Made by a program: the position numbers and the translations under genes | The notes under the pieces: generated by a model | What the model was told of the DNA's origin: nothing | Seen by the model: the letters and a program-made list of their open reading frames with translations, nothing else | The model's database searches: none | Source: Chloroflexota bacterium | Lineage (GTDB): Bacteria > Chloroflexota > Limnocylindria > Limnocylindrales > CSP1-4 | Length of the DNA: 31,924 nt | Reading direction: 5' to 3' | Assembly: GCA_025935655.1 (NCBI GenBank) | Contig: JAICUV010000005.1 | Coordinates: forward strand, 1 to 31,924 | Shown here: in pieces, positions 14,307 to 21,572 of the stretch | Layout of the letters: each line of letters begins with the position of its first letter | Numbering within the stretch: the stretch's first letter is position 1

Positions 14307-15029
14307 ATGGCCGCCGATACCGCCCCGATCCTCGTCGTCGACGACGACCCGAAGATCGTCGCGCTCGTCCGGATGTATCTCGAGCGCGAGCTGTATGCCG
14401 TGGTCACGGCCGGCGACGGCCGGACCGCGCTGCGCCTCATCGAGGAGGCGGCCCCCCGGCTCGTCGTCCTCGACCTCATGATCCCCGAGGTCGACGGGCT
14501 GGCCGTGATCCGCCGTGCGCGCGAGCTGGGCGACGTCCCGATCCTCGTCCTCTCGGCCCGCGGCGCCGTCGGAGACCGGATCCTCGGCCTCTCGGAGGGC
14601 GCCGACGACTACCTGCCCAAGCCGTTCAGCCCGGCGGAGCTCGTGGTCCGGGTGCGCACGATCCTCCGTCGCGTCGAGGGCCGGAGGGGCGCGGTCGGCC
14701 CGGGCGTGGTCCTCGTCGTGGACGACCTGGTCCTCGACCCGGCCCGCCACGCGGCGACGGTCGGCGGCACGCCCGTGACGCTGAGCGCCCTGGAGCTGCG
14801 GCTGCTCACCGCGCTCCTCGAGGCCGACGGGCGGGTTCTCACCCGGGACCGGTTGCTGGACGCCATCCACGGCGAGGGTGAGGGCGACGTGACCGACCGC
14901 GCGATCGACCAGTACGTGAAGCGGCTGCGGGAGAAGCTGGGCGACGACCCGGCCGAGCCGCGCTATGTCGCCACCGTCCGCGGCGCCGGCTATCGGGCGG
15001 CGGGGCCCGTCACGCGTCGGACGGGCTGA
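14307..15029 (+). CDS. OmpR/PhoB-family DNA-binding response regulator
   Basis: A 240-residue response regulator. The receiver domain covers about residues 7-120: the acidic pocket is D12-D13-D14 (VVDDDP), the phosphorylated Asp is D56 (VVLDLMIPEVDG), the conserved switch Ser is S83 and the conserved Lys is K105 (LPKPFS). The C-terminal winged-helix effector domain (about 140-235) has LSALELRLLTALLEADGRVLTRDRLLDAIHG and DRAIDQYVKRLREKLGDDPAEPRYVATVRGAGYR, the standard OmpR/PhoB recognition-helix region. The upstream in-frame ATG at 14295 would add four residues (MITA). I chose 14307 because it gives the normal length before the first strand. No ribosome binding site is visible for either. The stop codon overlaps the kinase start by one base, so the pair is cotranscribed. 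Targets are unknown apart from a possible site in its own promoter. Confidence 0.93.
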   Translation: MAADTAPILVVDDDPKIVALVRMYLERELYAVVTAGDGRTALRLIEEAAPRLVVLDLMIPEVDGLAVIRRARELGDVPILVLSARGAVGDRILGLSEGADDYLPKPFSPAELVVRVRTILRRVEGRRGAVGPGVVLVVDDLVLDPARHAATVGGTPVTLSALELRLLTALLEADGRVLTRDRLLDAIHGEGEGDVTDRAIDQYVKRLREKLGDDPAEPRYVATVRGAGYRAAGPVTRRTG

Positions 15030-16114
15030 TGGCGACGCCGCGCTCGCGTGACCGGATCTGGGTCCGGTTCCTCGTCGCCGCGCTCGTGGTGGCGGCCACC
15101 GCGCTGTGCGTCGTCGCGATCGGGGTGCTCCAGGTGGGGGCGTCGTCGTTCGCGGCGCTGATGATGGCCGCGGGCGAGAGCGCCGACCACGCCCACGCGA
15201 TGTTCGACGAGAGCGTGGCGGTCGTGTTCGGGCTGGCGGCCGTGCTCGCCGGGCTCGTGTCGCTCGCCGTCGCGATGCTGCTCGCGCGGCGCCTCGCCCG
15301 CCCGGTGGAGCGGATCGCGGACGCGGCCCGGCGCCTCGCGGACGGCGATCTGGACGTCCGCGTCCCGGAGGAGGGCCCCCAGGAGCTGCGCGACCTCGCG
15401 GCGGCGTACAACGCGATGGCCGCCCGGCTCGCGGAGCAGGAGATGGTCCGCCGCGAGTTCATCGTCAACGCGGCCCACGAGCTCCGGACGCCGCTGACCA
15501 ACCTACAGGGGTACCTCGAGGCGCTGCGCGACGGGGTCCTGCCGCCGGACCCAGCGACGTTCGACTCGCTGCGCGAGGAGGTCGACCGGCTGACCCGGCT
15601 GGCGGCGAGCCTCGACGTGCTGGGCGGCGAGGGCGCGGAGCGCGGGCCGGCCGGCGCCGTGGACGTCGGCGCGACCGTGCGCGCGTCCGCGGACCTCGTG
15701 GCGCCGGTCCTCTCCCGTCGATCCATCGCGCTCGCCGTGGATGCGCCGGCCGGGCTCGTGGTGCATGCCCGCTCCGACGAGCTGACCCAGGTGCTCGCCA
15801 ACCTGCTCCAGAACGCGGTCCGCTACACGCCCTCGGGCGGCGAGGTGCGGGTGACGGCGGCGCGCGCCGATGACGGCGTCCGGGTCACCGTCGCGAACAC
15901 CGGGCCCGGGATCCCGCCCGACGACCTGCCCCGCGTCTGGGAGCGCTTCTACCGGGTGGAGAAGTCGCGCGACCGGGCCCGTGGCGGGGCGGGGATCGGG
16001 CTCGCGATCGTCCGCCAGCTGGTGGAGGAGGCGGGCGGCCGGGTCGGGGCGAGCTCGGACGGGGGCTGGACGACGTTCTGGCTCACGCTCCCCGGCGGCT
16101 CCGCGCCCGCCTGA
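15029..16114 (+). CDS. Membrane histidine kinase, cognate to the upstream response regulator
   Basis: A 361-residue sensor kinase. Transmembrane helix 1 is at about 12-34 and helix 2 at about 64-87. The periplasmic loop between them is only about 30 residues, so it probably senses something in or at the membrane. A HAMP domain follows at 88-140 (ARRLARPVERIADAARRLADGDLDVRVPEEG). The dimerisation and phosphoacceptor region has FIVNAAHELRTPLTNLQGYLEAL, with phosphorylated H150. The ATPase domain shows the N box LLQNAVRYTPSGG, G1 NTGPGIPPDDLPRVWERFYRVE and G2 GGAGIGLAIVRQLVEEAGG. All catalytic parts are present. The start overlaps the regulator stop by one base. It is a compact, typical kinase of the class that pairs with OmpR-type regulators. 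The stimulus cannot be inferred from sequence. Confidence 0.93.
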   Translation: MATPRSRDRIWVRFLVAALVVAATALCVVAIGVLQVGASSFAALMMAAGESADHAHAMFDESVAVVFGLAAVLAGLVSLAVAMLLARRLARPVERIADAARRLADGDLDVRVPEEGPQELRDLAAAYNAMAARLAEQEMVRREFIVNAAHELRTPLTNLQGYLEALRDGVLPPDPATFDSLREEVDRLTRLAASLDVLGGEGAERGPAGAVDVGATVRASADLVAPVLSRRSIALAVDAPAGLVVHARSDELTQVLANLLQNAVRYTPSGGEVRVTAARADDGVRVTVANTGPGIPPDDLPRVWERFYRVEKSRDRARGGAGIGLAIVRQLVEEAGGRVGASSDGGWTTFWLTLPGGSAPA

Positions 16115-16130
16115 CCGTGTCCACGCGCCC

Positions 16131-16165
16131 TATCATCGGTGTCGTCCCACAACCCGTCTAGACGG
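16131..16165 (+). promoter_or_regulatory. Candidate -10 (TATCAT) and 12-bp palindromic operator upstream of the first Gfo/Idh gene
   Basis: TATCAT at 16131-16136 is a good -10 hexamer in the 82-bp gap after the kinase gene. Just inside the expected leader lies the perfect palindrome CCGTCTAGACGG (16154-16165), 31 bp before the ATG at 16197. A closely similar sequence, CCGTATAGACTGG, is found upstream of the second Gfo/Idh gene (20313-20325), so a shared regulator site is possible. No good -35 was seen. Confidence 0.45.
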
Positions 16166-16196
16166 CTCCCGCACCCTTCGCCAGGAGTGACGACGA

Positions 16197-17396
16197 ATGA
16201 AGGCGCACGCGATCAGCTTGCTCGGCACCGGCCTCATCGGGGACTTCTACACGATGACGCTCCACGGCCAGCGCGGCCGGGACCGCGTGCGCGTCGTGTA
16301 CTCCCGGAGCGAGGAGCGCGGCAAGGCGTTCAGCGAGCGCTGGGACATCCCCGAGTTCACGACCGACATGGAGGCGGCGATCCGCCACCCGGAGACGGAC
16401 ACGGTGATCGTGGCGCTGCCCAACCACCTCCACGTCGAGGCGGTGAAGGCCGTGGCCGCGGCCGGCAAGTCCGTCCTCGTGACCAAGCCGCTGGGGCGGA
16501 CGGCGGCCGAAGCGAAGGCGATGCTCGAGGCCGTCGAGGCGGCGGGCGTCTTCGGCGGCTACCTCGAGGACCTGTGCTACACGCCCAAGAGCCTCAAGGC
16601 CGTGAAGTCCGTGCGGGACGGCGCGCTGGGCGACGTGACCTGGGTCCGCTCGCGCGAGACGCACCCCGGGCCCCACAGCGCCTGGTTCTGGGACGGCCGG
16701 CTGACCGGTGGCGGCGCGATCATCGACCTCGGCTGCCACTGCATCGAGATCATCCGCAACTTCGTCGGCAAGGGGAACCGGCCGGTGTCCGTGATGTGCA
16801 CGACGGACACGCTGGTCCACCCGATCGAGGACGAGGACAACGCGATCGCCCTCATCAAGTTCGAATCCGGCGCCACCGGCCAGTTCGAGGTGAGCTGGAC
16901 GTTCCGGGGCGGGATGGACCTGCGCGACGAGGTGGCGGGCACGCACGGCACCATCTGGCTCAACCACTTCCTGCGCACCGGGTTCGAGATGTTCACGGCC
17001 GGCGGCAGCGGTGGCTACGTCGCGGAGAAGGCGGAGACGGCCGCGGGCTGGCTGTTCCCGGTGGGCGACGAGGTCAGCGAGCTCGGCTACGTGGACATGT
17101 TCAGCGACATGTTCAACGCGATCGACACCGGCCGCGCGCCCCAGGAGACGCTGTACGACGGCTACGTGGTCAACGCGGTCATGGACGCCTGCTACCGGTC
17201 GGCGAAGAGCGGCCGGTGGGAGCCCGTGGAGCTGTTCGAATGGCGTGGGGGAACCACGGCGCGGATCGAGGCCAAGGGCGAGATCTTCGAGGGCAGCACG
17301 GTCATCAAGCGCGAGACGCTCCCCGACGGCCGCGTGAAGCTGATCCTCAAGGACCCGTCGGGCGACTACGTCGACCGCGTGATCGCGGGCGGATGA
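16197..17396 (+). CDS. Gfo/Idh/MocA-family NAD(P)-dependent sugar dehydrogenase (first copy)
   Basis: A 399-residue oxidoreductase. The N-terminal Rossmann domain has ISLLGTGLIGDFYTMTL (6-22) and the family motif appears as LVTKPLG (94-100). The Lys of the usual EKP triad is K97, with the Glu replaced by Thr. The C-terminal alpha/beta domain includes HPGPHSAWFWDGRLTGGGAIIDLGCHCIEIIRNFVG (about 162-197), which supplies the catalytic DxxxH-type Asp and His. Family members oxidise or reduce one hydroxyl of sugars, inositols or their glycosides. The substrate is unknown here. CAGGAG lies about 10 nt upstream of the ATG. It overlaps the next gene (isomerase) by 4 bp as ATGA, so the two are coupled. 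It differs considerably from the second Gfo/Idh protein at 20387, so the two probably act on different intermediates or partners. Confidence 0.88.
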   Translation: MKAHAISLLGTGLIGDFYTMTLHGQRGRDRVRVVYSRSEERGKAFSERWDIPEFTTDMEAAIRHPETDTVIVALPNHLHVEAVKAVAAAGKSVLVTKPLGRTAAEAKAMLEAVEAAGVFGGYLEDLCYTPKSLKAVKSVRDGALGDVTWVRSRETHPGPHSAWFWDGRLTGGGAIIDLGCHCIEIIRNFVGKGNRPVSVMCTTDTLVHPIEDEDNAIALIKFESGATGQFEVSWTFRGGMDLRDEVAGTHGTIWLNHFLRTGFEMFTAGGSGGYVAEKAETAAGWLFPVGDEVSELGYVDMFSDMFNAIDTGRAPQETLYDGYVVNAVMDACYRSAKSGRWEPVELFEWRGGTTARIEAKGEIFEGSTVIKRETLPDGRVKLILKDPSGDYVDRVIAGG

Positions 17397-18151
17397 GCTC
17401 GGGCGGGCCGCGCCTGCGCGTCCTGCCGGCGTCCGCGTGGGCCGCGACCGTCGCCGACGAGCTGCTGGACCGCCTGGCCGCGGAGCCTCGGCTGCGGGTG
17501 TGCCTGCCCACCGGCGACACGCCCGTCCCGCTCTACGCCGAGCTCGCCGCGCGTGACGCGGCCCGGTCGCCGTCGTGGGCACAGGCCACGGTCGTGTTGC
17601 TCGACGAGTGGGCGGGCCTGCCGCCGGGCGACCCCGCACGCTGCGACGTCCGGCTCCGCCGGCAGCTGCTCGACCAGCTGGCGCCGCCGCCGCGGTTCGT
17701 CCCGATCGACGTCGACGGGTCGGACGACGAAGCCGCCGCACGCGCCCACGACGCGGCGGCGCGCGGGCTCGACCTCGTGGTGCTGGGCCTCGGGATGAAC
17801 GGGCACGTGGGGTTCAACGAGCCCGGGTCCCGGCCGGACGACCCGACACGGCTCGTGCGCCTCGCCGTGTCGTCGCGGGAGGCGGCCACCGCCCGCTACG
17901 GCGCCGCGCTGACGCCGACGGCGGGCATCACCGTCGGGCTGGGTCGCATCCTGGAGGCGACCGAGGTGTGGCTCCTCGTGACGGGCGAGCGGAAGGCAGA
18001 CGTCCTGCGGCGCGCCCTCCGGGAGCCCGAGGGCGTGGATTGTCCCGCGTCCTACCTCCGTCGGCATCCGCGCCTGACGGTGTTCGCGGACGAGGCGGCG
18101 GTCGCAGGACCTAGGCGCCGCCGGCCTCGGGCGCCGGGAAGTGCTGCTTGA
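17393..18151 (+). CDS. Amino-sugar phosphate isomerase/deaminase, AgaI/NagB type
   Basis: A 252-residue protein of the NagB/RpiA/6-phosphogluconolactonase-like fold. Motifs: LPTGDTPVPLY (38-48, phosphate loop), LLDEWAGL (69-76, with D71) and LGLGMNGHVGFNEPGS (131-146, with H138 and E143). The GHxGFNEP form is that of glucosamine- or galactosamine-6-phosphate isomerases, not of 6-phosphogluconolactonase (GxDGHxASLFP). The residue before Gly-His is Asn136, where E. coli NagB has its catalytic Asp141. Asn is normal in the AgaI and Bacillus-type branches. The later part, ITVGLGRILEATEVWLLVTGERKADVLRRAL and PASYLRRHPRL, is closest to AgaI. Hence an aldose/ketose-6-phosphate amino-sugar role is likely, but a neutral sugar is possible. 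It overlaps the dehydrogenase by 4 bp and the opposing DUF3291 gene by 41 bp at the 3' end. Confidence 0.8.
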   Translation: MSSGGPRLRVLPASAWAATVADELLDRLAAEPRLRVCLPTGDTPVPLYAELAARDAARSPSWAQATVVLLDEWAGLPPGDPARCDVRLRRQLLDQLAPPPRFVPIDVDGSDDEAAARAHDAAARGLDLVVLGLGMNGHVGFNEPGSRPDDPTRLVRLAVSSREAATARYGAALTPTAGITVGLGRILEATEVWLLVTGERKADVLRRALREPEGVDCPASYLRRHPRLTVFADEAAVAGPRRRRPRAPGSAA

Positions 18152-18572
18152 ACGTGAACGCGTCGGCGGTGGGCCCGCGCTCCGTGAGGCGCCGCAGCCG
18201 CGCGAGGGCGTCGGGCACCCCCGGGATCGTCCCGGCGGGCTGCCACCACAGGACGACGGTCGGGGTGGCGCTGCGCTCGAACCACTCGAAGCGGCGCCGG
18301 AACAGCTCCCTGTGGTGGGTCGCGTAGGTGAACGCCCACAGGTCGTCGATCGAGCGCCAGACGCTGAGGTTGACGATGAACCGCGGGTCGTCCGTGAAGC
18401 GGAGCGCGGTCGCGTTGCCGTTGTCCCCCTGGAGGCGCCACACGAAGCCCGGGCTCGCCTCCGCGAGCGCGTTGATCTCGTCGAGCCGGGCCACGAAGTC
18501 CGCCATCGCCCGCCCGTCCATGGGCCCCACGGCGCGCCCGACGTTGAGCTGCGCGATCTCGTAGCCGGCCAT
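18111..18572 (-). CDS. DUF3291 (YdhR-like, monooxygenase-fold) protein
   Basis: A 153-residue protein in the DUF3291 family: MAGYEIAQLNVGRAVGPMDGRAMADFVARLDEINALAEASPGFVWRLQ, then ALRFTDDPRFIVNLSVWRSIDDLWAFTYATHHRELFRRRFEWFE and VVLWWQPAGTIPGVPDALARLRRL. These proteins have a ferredoxin-like ABM fold. Most are uncharacterised and bind no obvious metal. Two more ATGs lie upstream in frame (18581 and 18611), extending the protein to 166 aa. I chose 18572 because TACGAT at 18580-18585 would give a leaderless start, because MAGYEIAQLN is where the family begins, and because GAGG lies just upstream. The gene converges on the isomerase gene, and the stop codons overlap by 41 bp. It follows the ROK regulator on the same strand after about 200 bp, but the pathway relation is unclear. 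Confidence 0.82.
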   Translation of the reverse strand: MAGYEIAQLNVGRAVGPMDGRAMADFVARLDEINALAEASPGFVWRLQGDNGNATALRFTDDPRFIVNLSVWRSIDDLWAFTYATHHRELFRRRFEWFERSATPTVVLWWQPAGTIPGVPDALARLRRLTERGPTADAFTFKQHFPAPEAGGA

Positions 18573-18772
18573 GCGCCTCATCGTAACGGGCCGCGTCACA
18601 GTCATCGACACCGCGTCCGGATTGGCAGCCGACGCGTGACCGCTGTCCGCAGGGCAACGATCGCCCGTTCCCGGGCCGACAACCGCGCGATGGGATCTCG
18701 CCGGCCCGCTGTAACGGGGTTTGGTTGACTGTGAGGCGAGCCGACGGCGCCCCGCAGGCCCACCGCGGAACG

Positions 18773-20116
18773 TCAGCCGGCGGGGACCGCGACCTCGGGC
18801 ATCCCGGATGGCTCGCCGGCGGGCGCCCAGCGCGCCAGCGACTCGCGCGAGAACAGCTGGTCGACGACCATCGCGGACCCGCCGATGACCCCCGCAAGGC
18901 CGCCCAGCGACGACCGCCGGATCGCCAGCTCCCGCGTCGCCAGCGGCAGCGAGCGGCCGTAGACCGCCTCCCGGATCGACGCGAGCAGCCCGTCGCCACT
19001 CTGGGCCACGCCGCCGCCGATGACGATCAGGCCGGGATTGAAGAAGTTGACGACGCCCGCGAGCATCGACCCGATCCGGCCGCCGGCCGCCTGGAGGAGT
19101 GCCGCCGCGACGGCGTCCCCCGACGACGCGGCCCGGGCGACATCCTCGGCGGTGATCGTGCCCCGCGTCTCGAGCACCGCCCGCAGCCTCGCGGAGCGGC
19201 CGTCACGCGCCGCCGCCTCGCCGTCGCGGGCGATGGCGGCGCCGCCCGCGAGCGCCTCCAGGCAGCCCGTGTTGCCGCAGCGGCAGACGATCGTCTGGTC
19301 GTCGGACACGCCGATGTGCCCGACGTCGCCGGCCGAGCCCTGCGCGCCCCGGTGGAGGCGCCCGTCCGCGATGATCCCGGCCCCGATGCCCGTCCCGACC
19401 TTCACCACGACGACGTTGTCGTGGCCCTGCGCGACGCCGCTCCGCCATTCCCCCAGCGCGAGGACATTGACGTCGTTGTCGACCCACACGGGGGCGTCGA
19501 AGCGCGCGGCCAACCGCTCCCGGACGGGGTAGCCGTCCCAGCCGGGCATGATCGGTGGCGAGATCGGGCGGCCGGTCCTGAACTCCACCGGGCCCGGGAC
19601 CCCGATCCCGATGCCCCACGGACGGCCGGGCAGGCCGCGGCTCGTCGTGCGCACCTGCTCGAACAGGTCCTCGACGCGCGCGAGGGCGACGTCGGGCCCG
19701 TCGGCGATGTCCGCGGGCTCGTCGATGTGGCCGAGGATCCGCCCGTCGAGCGTGGTCACCGCGACGTCGATGGACGACGCGCCGAGGTCCGCCACGAGCA
19801 CGTGGCCCGCGTCGCCGCGGAAGGCGAGCCGCCGGGGCGGGCGACCGCCCGTGGACGGCCCCGTGTCGCCCTCGACGACGAGGCCGCGGTCGAGCAGCTC
19901 GCCGACGCGCTGGGCCACGATCGAGCGCGACAGGCCCGTCCGGTCCACGAGCTCGCTGCGCGAGTGGGAGCGTCCAAGCCGCACCTCGTCCAGGACGGCG
20001 ATCAGCGCGTCGAGCGCCTCGTCGGGGAGGGGACCGGGCTCACCGGGCGCAGCCACACCGGCCACGGCCCCACCGCCGTCGGCCGGGTTGCGTCTCGGGG
20101 TCGCGTCGCCGCCCAC
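18773..20116 (-). CDS. ROK-family transcriptional regulator (HTH plus sugar-binding domain)
   Basis: A 447-residue NagC/XylR-type repressor. The N-terminal winged helix is at about 30-85 (RSHSRSELVDRTGLSRSIVAQRVGELLDRGLV), followed by GGRPPRRLAF and a ROK actin-like domain. ROK motifs: VADLGASSIDV (108-118, replacing the kinase DxGGT), DNDVN (213-217, retaining the Asp that is catalytic in ROK kinases), GTGIGAGII, and the zinc site GDVGHIGV with H267 plus CRCGNTGCLEALAGG (C278, C280, C285). The usual ExGH Glu is Asp264, so sugar phosphorylation is less likely than ligand sensing. The GTG start at 20116 has TAGCAT at 20123-20128, six bases upstream on the minus strand, and no ribosome binding site, so the message is probably leaderless. 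It is divergent from the transport-linked operon and is its likely regulator. Confidence 0.91.
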   Translation of the reverse strand: MGGDATPRRNPADGGGAVAGVAAPGEPGPLPDEALDALIAVLDEVRLGRSHSRSELVDRTGLSRSIVAQRVGELLDRGLVVEGDTGPSTGGRPPRRLAFRGDAGHVLVADLGASSIDVAVTTLDGRILGHIDEPADIADGPDVALARVEDLFEQVRTTSRGLPGRPWGIGIGVPGPVEFRTGRPISPPIMPGWDGYPVRERLAARFDAPVWVDNDVNVLALGEWRSGVAQGHDNVVVVKVGTGIGAGIIADGRLHRGAQGSAGDVGHIGVSDDQTIVCRCGNTGCLEALAGGAAIARDGEAAARDGRSARLRAVLETRGTITAEDVARAASSGDAVAAALLQAAGGRIGSMLAGVVNFFNPGLIVIGGGVAQSGDGLLASIREAVYGRSLPLATRELAIRRSSLGGLAGVIGGSAMVVDQLFSRESLARWAPAGEPSGMPEVAVPAG

Positions 20117-20122
20117 GACGCG

Positions 20123-20128
20123 ATGCTA
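20123..20128 (-). promoter_or_regulatory. -10 element (TAGCAT) for the leaderless ROK gene
   Basis: On the minus strand TAGCAT ends 6 bp before the GTG start codon at 20116, so the transcript would begin at or near that codon. The -35 region has no strong match. It is the same hexamer as the one before the MFS gene. Confidence 0.42.
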
Positions 20129-20154
20129 CAGGGCGTGAAGCCCGTGTGGAAGGG

Positions 20155-20179
20155 ACTTTTGTCCTTGACATGCCAAAGT
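20155..20179. promoter_or_regulatory. Candidate operator 1 in the ROK/dehydrogenase divergent region
   Basis: An A/T-containing patch in otherwise GC-rich sequence holds the imperfect inverted repeat ACTTTTG-N11-CCAAAGT (20155-20161 and 20173-20179, six of seven positions pairing). It is nested with the smaller dyad GGAC-TTTT-GTCC at 20153-20164, and a TTGACA hexamer lies at 20165-20170. It lies between the divergent starts, so the ROK protein is the obvious candidate binder. TTGACA has no good -10 partner downstream, so the promoter itself is uncertain. Confidence 0.4.
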
Positions 20180-20273
20180 ACGATGGGGACCTGACGAACC
20201 CGCCGAGGGCCGTCGCGCGTGCGTGCACGCTGGGGGTAGGCGGCCTCACGGGCCATGCACGGACCGTCGTGCC

Positions 20274-20291
20274 CCACACGCACCGGTGTGG
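20274..20291. promoter_or_regulatory. Candidate operator 2 in the divergent region
   Basis: CCACAC-GCACCG-GTGTGG is a perfect 6-6-6 dyad, 95 bp upstream of the ATG at 20387. With operator 1 it could bind the ROK dimer twice. No known consensus is matched. Confidence 0.33.
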
Positions 20292-20312
20292 ATCGGACGC
20301 ACAGCGATCTAG

Positions 20313-20325
20313 CCGTATAGACTGG
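20313..20325 (+). promoter_or_regulatory. CCGTATAGACTGG motif shared with the upstream region of the first Gfo/Idh gene
   Basis: This sequence matches the palindrome at 16154-16165 (CCGTCTAGACGG) apart from one substitution and one inserted T. It contains TATAGA, which could also act as a -10 element. It lies 61 bp before the second Gfo/Idh start, whose GGAGGAG ribosome binding site is at 20367-20373. Confidence 0.33.
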
Positions 20326-20386
20326 CTGCCGAGAACCACCGCCGCCCCATGCGGGCCGCCGCCACCGGAGGAGAAGCCTGATCGCC

Positions 20387-21544
20387 ATGGCGCGCCGCAG
20401 CGACATCAGCACCGCGGTCATCGGGAGCGGGTTCATCGGCACCGTCCACATCGAGGCGCTCCGGCGCATCGGCGTGCGCGTCGCCGGGCTGCTCGAGTCG
20501 TCTCCCGAGACCGGCGCCCGACGCGCGGCCGAGCTGGGCCTGCCGAAGGCCTACGCGAGCCTGGACGAGCTCCTGGCGGACCGGGACGTCTCGGTCGTCC
20601 ACGTCACCAGCCCCAACGAGCTCCACCACCCCCAGGCCAAGGCGATCCTCGCCGCCGGCAAGCACATCGTGTGCGAGAAGCCGCTCGCGATGACGAGCGT
20701 GGAGTCCGCCGAGCTCGTGGCGCTGGCGGCGGCGTCCGGCCTCGTCAACGCGGTCAACTTCAACATCCGCTGGTACCCGCTCAATCAGCACGTCGCCTCG
20801 CTCGTCGCCGACGGCGGTGTTGGCGACGTCCGGATGATCACCGGCCGCTACTTCCAGGACTGGCTCCTGTACGACACGGACTGGAACTGGCGCCTGGAGG
20901 ACGACAAGGGCGGCGCGCTGCGGGCGGTGGGGGACATCGGCTCGCACTGGCTGGACCTCACGAGCTTCCTCACCGGCCTGCGCGTCGAGGCGGTCATGGC
21001 GGACCTCACGACGTTCATCCCCGTGCGCCAGAAGCCGCGCGGCGAGGTGCAGACCTTCTCGACCGAGCGCGCGGCGGACACCGTCGGCGTGGAGATCCAC
21101 ACCGAGGACACGGCGTCGATCCTCCTCCGGTACGAGGGCGGCGCCCGCGGCGCGGTCAGCATCAGCCAGCTTTCGCCCGGTCGCAAGAACAGCATCCTCT
21201 ACCAGATCGACGGCAGCTCCTCCGCCGTCGCCTGGGATTCGGAGCAGCCGGAGCAGTTGTGGATCGGTCACCGCGACCGGCCCAACGAGCTCCTGCTCCG
21301 GAACCCGGCGCTCATGAACGCGGCCGGGGCGGCCGCTGCGCGCCTCCCGGGCGGGCACGTGGAGGGCTTCGCCGACACCTTCGGCGCGGTGTTCAGCGCC
21401 GTCTACGACGACGTCCTCGCGGGTGGCCCGTCCCCGGCACCGCGCTATGCGACCTTCGCCGCCGGCCACGAGGAGATGCTCATCGGGGACGCGGTCCTCG
21501 AGAGCAGCCGGACCGGCACCTGGGTCAAGGTCAACCGGGCCTGA
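20387..21544 (+). CDS. Gfo/Idh/MocA-family NAD(P)-dependent sugar dehydrogenase (second copy)
   Basis: A 385-residue oxidoreductase. The Rossmann motif is TAVIGSGFIGTVHIEAL (9-25) and the cofactor-site EKP motif is intact at VCEKPLAMT (95-103, K98). The C-terminal domain contains FNIRWYPLNQHVASLV, then DWLLYDTDWNWRLEDDKGGALRAVGDIGSHWLDLTSFLTG, with the catalytic D-(x)3-H pair in DIGSH. It then has the open-faced sheet with ASILLRYEGGARGAVSISQLSPGRKNS, where SPGRKN is typical of the branch acting on glycosides or inositols. It begins the main catabolic/transport operon: GGAGGAG is 13 nt upstream of the ATG and the next gene starts 28 bp after its stop. The likely role is oxidation or reduction of a sugar hydroxyl, possibly as a 3-keto intermediate together with the TIM-barrel enzyme that follows. 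The substrate is not determined. Confidence 0.9.
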   Translation: MARRSDISTAVIGSGFIGTVHIEALRRIGVRVAGLLESSPETGARRAAELGLPKAYASLDELLADRDVSVVHVTSPNELHHPQAKAILAAGKHIVCEKPLAMTSVESAELVALAAASGLVNAVNFNIRWYPLNQHVASLVADGGVGDVRMITGRYFQDWLLYDTDWNWRLEDDKGGALRAVGDIGSHWLDLTSFLTGLRVEAVMADLTTFIPVRQKPRGEVQTFSTERAADTVGVEIHTEDTASILLRYEGGARGAVSISQLSPGRKNSILYQIDGSSSAVAWDSEQPEQLWIGHRDRPNELLLRNPALMNAAGAAAARLPGGHVEGFADTFGAVFSAVYDDVLAGGPSPAPRYATFAAGHEEMLIGDAVLESSRTGTWVKVNRA

Positions 21545-21572
21545 TGCCCCGTCACGCAGAGGAGCAGCCGCG

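Noticed and set aside
17393..18151. 6-phosphogluconolactonase
   Set aside because: The motif is GHVGFNEPG, as in amino-sugar phosphate isomerases, rather than GxDGHxASLFP.
18773..20116. ROK sugar kinase supplying the missing phosphorylation step
   Set aside because: It has a clear N-terminal winged helix, DLGAS in place of DxGGT and DVGH in place of ExGH, so regulation is more likely. Residual kinase activity is not excluded.
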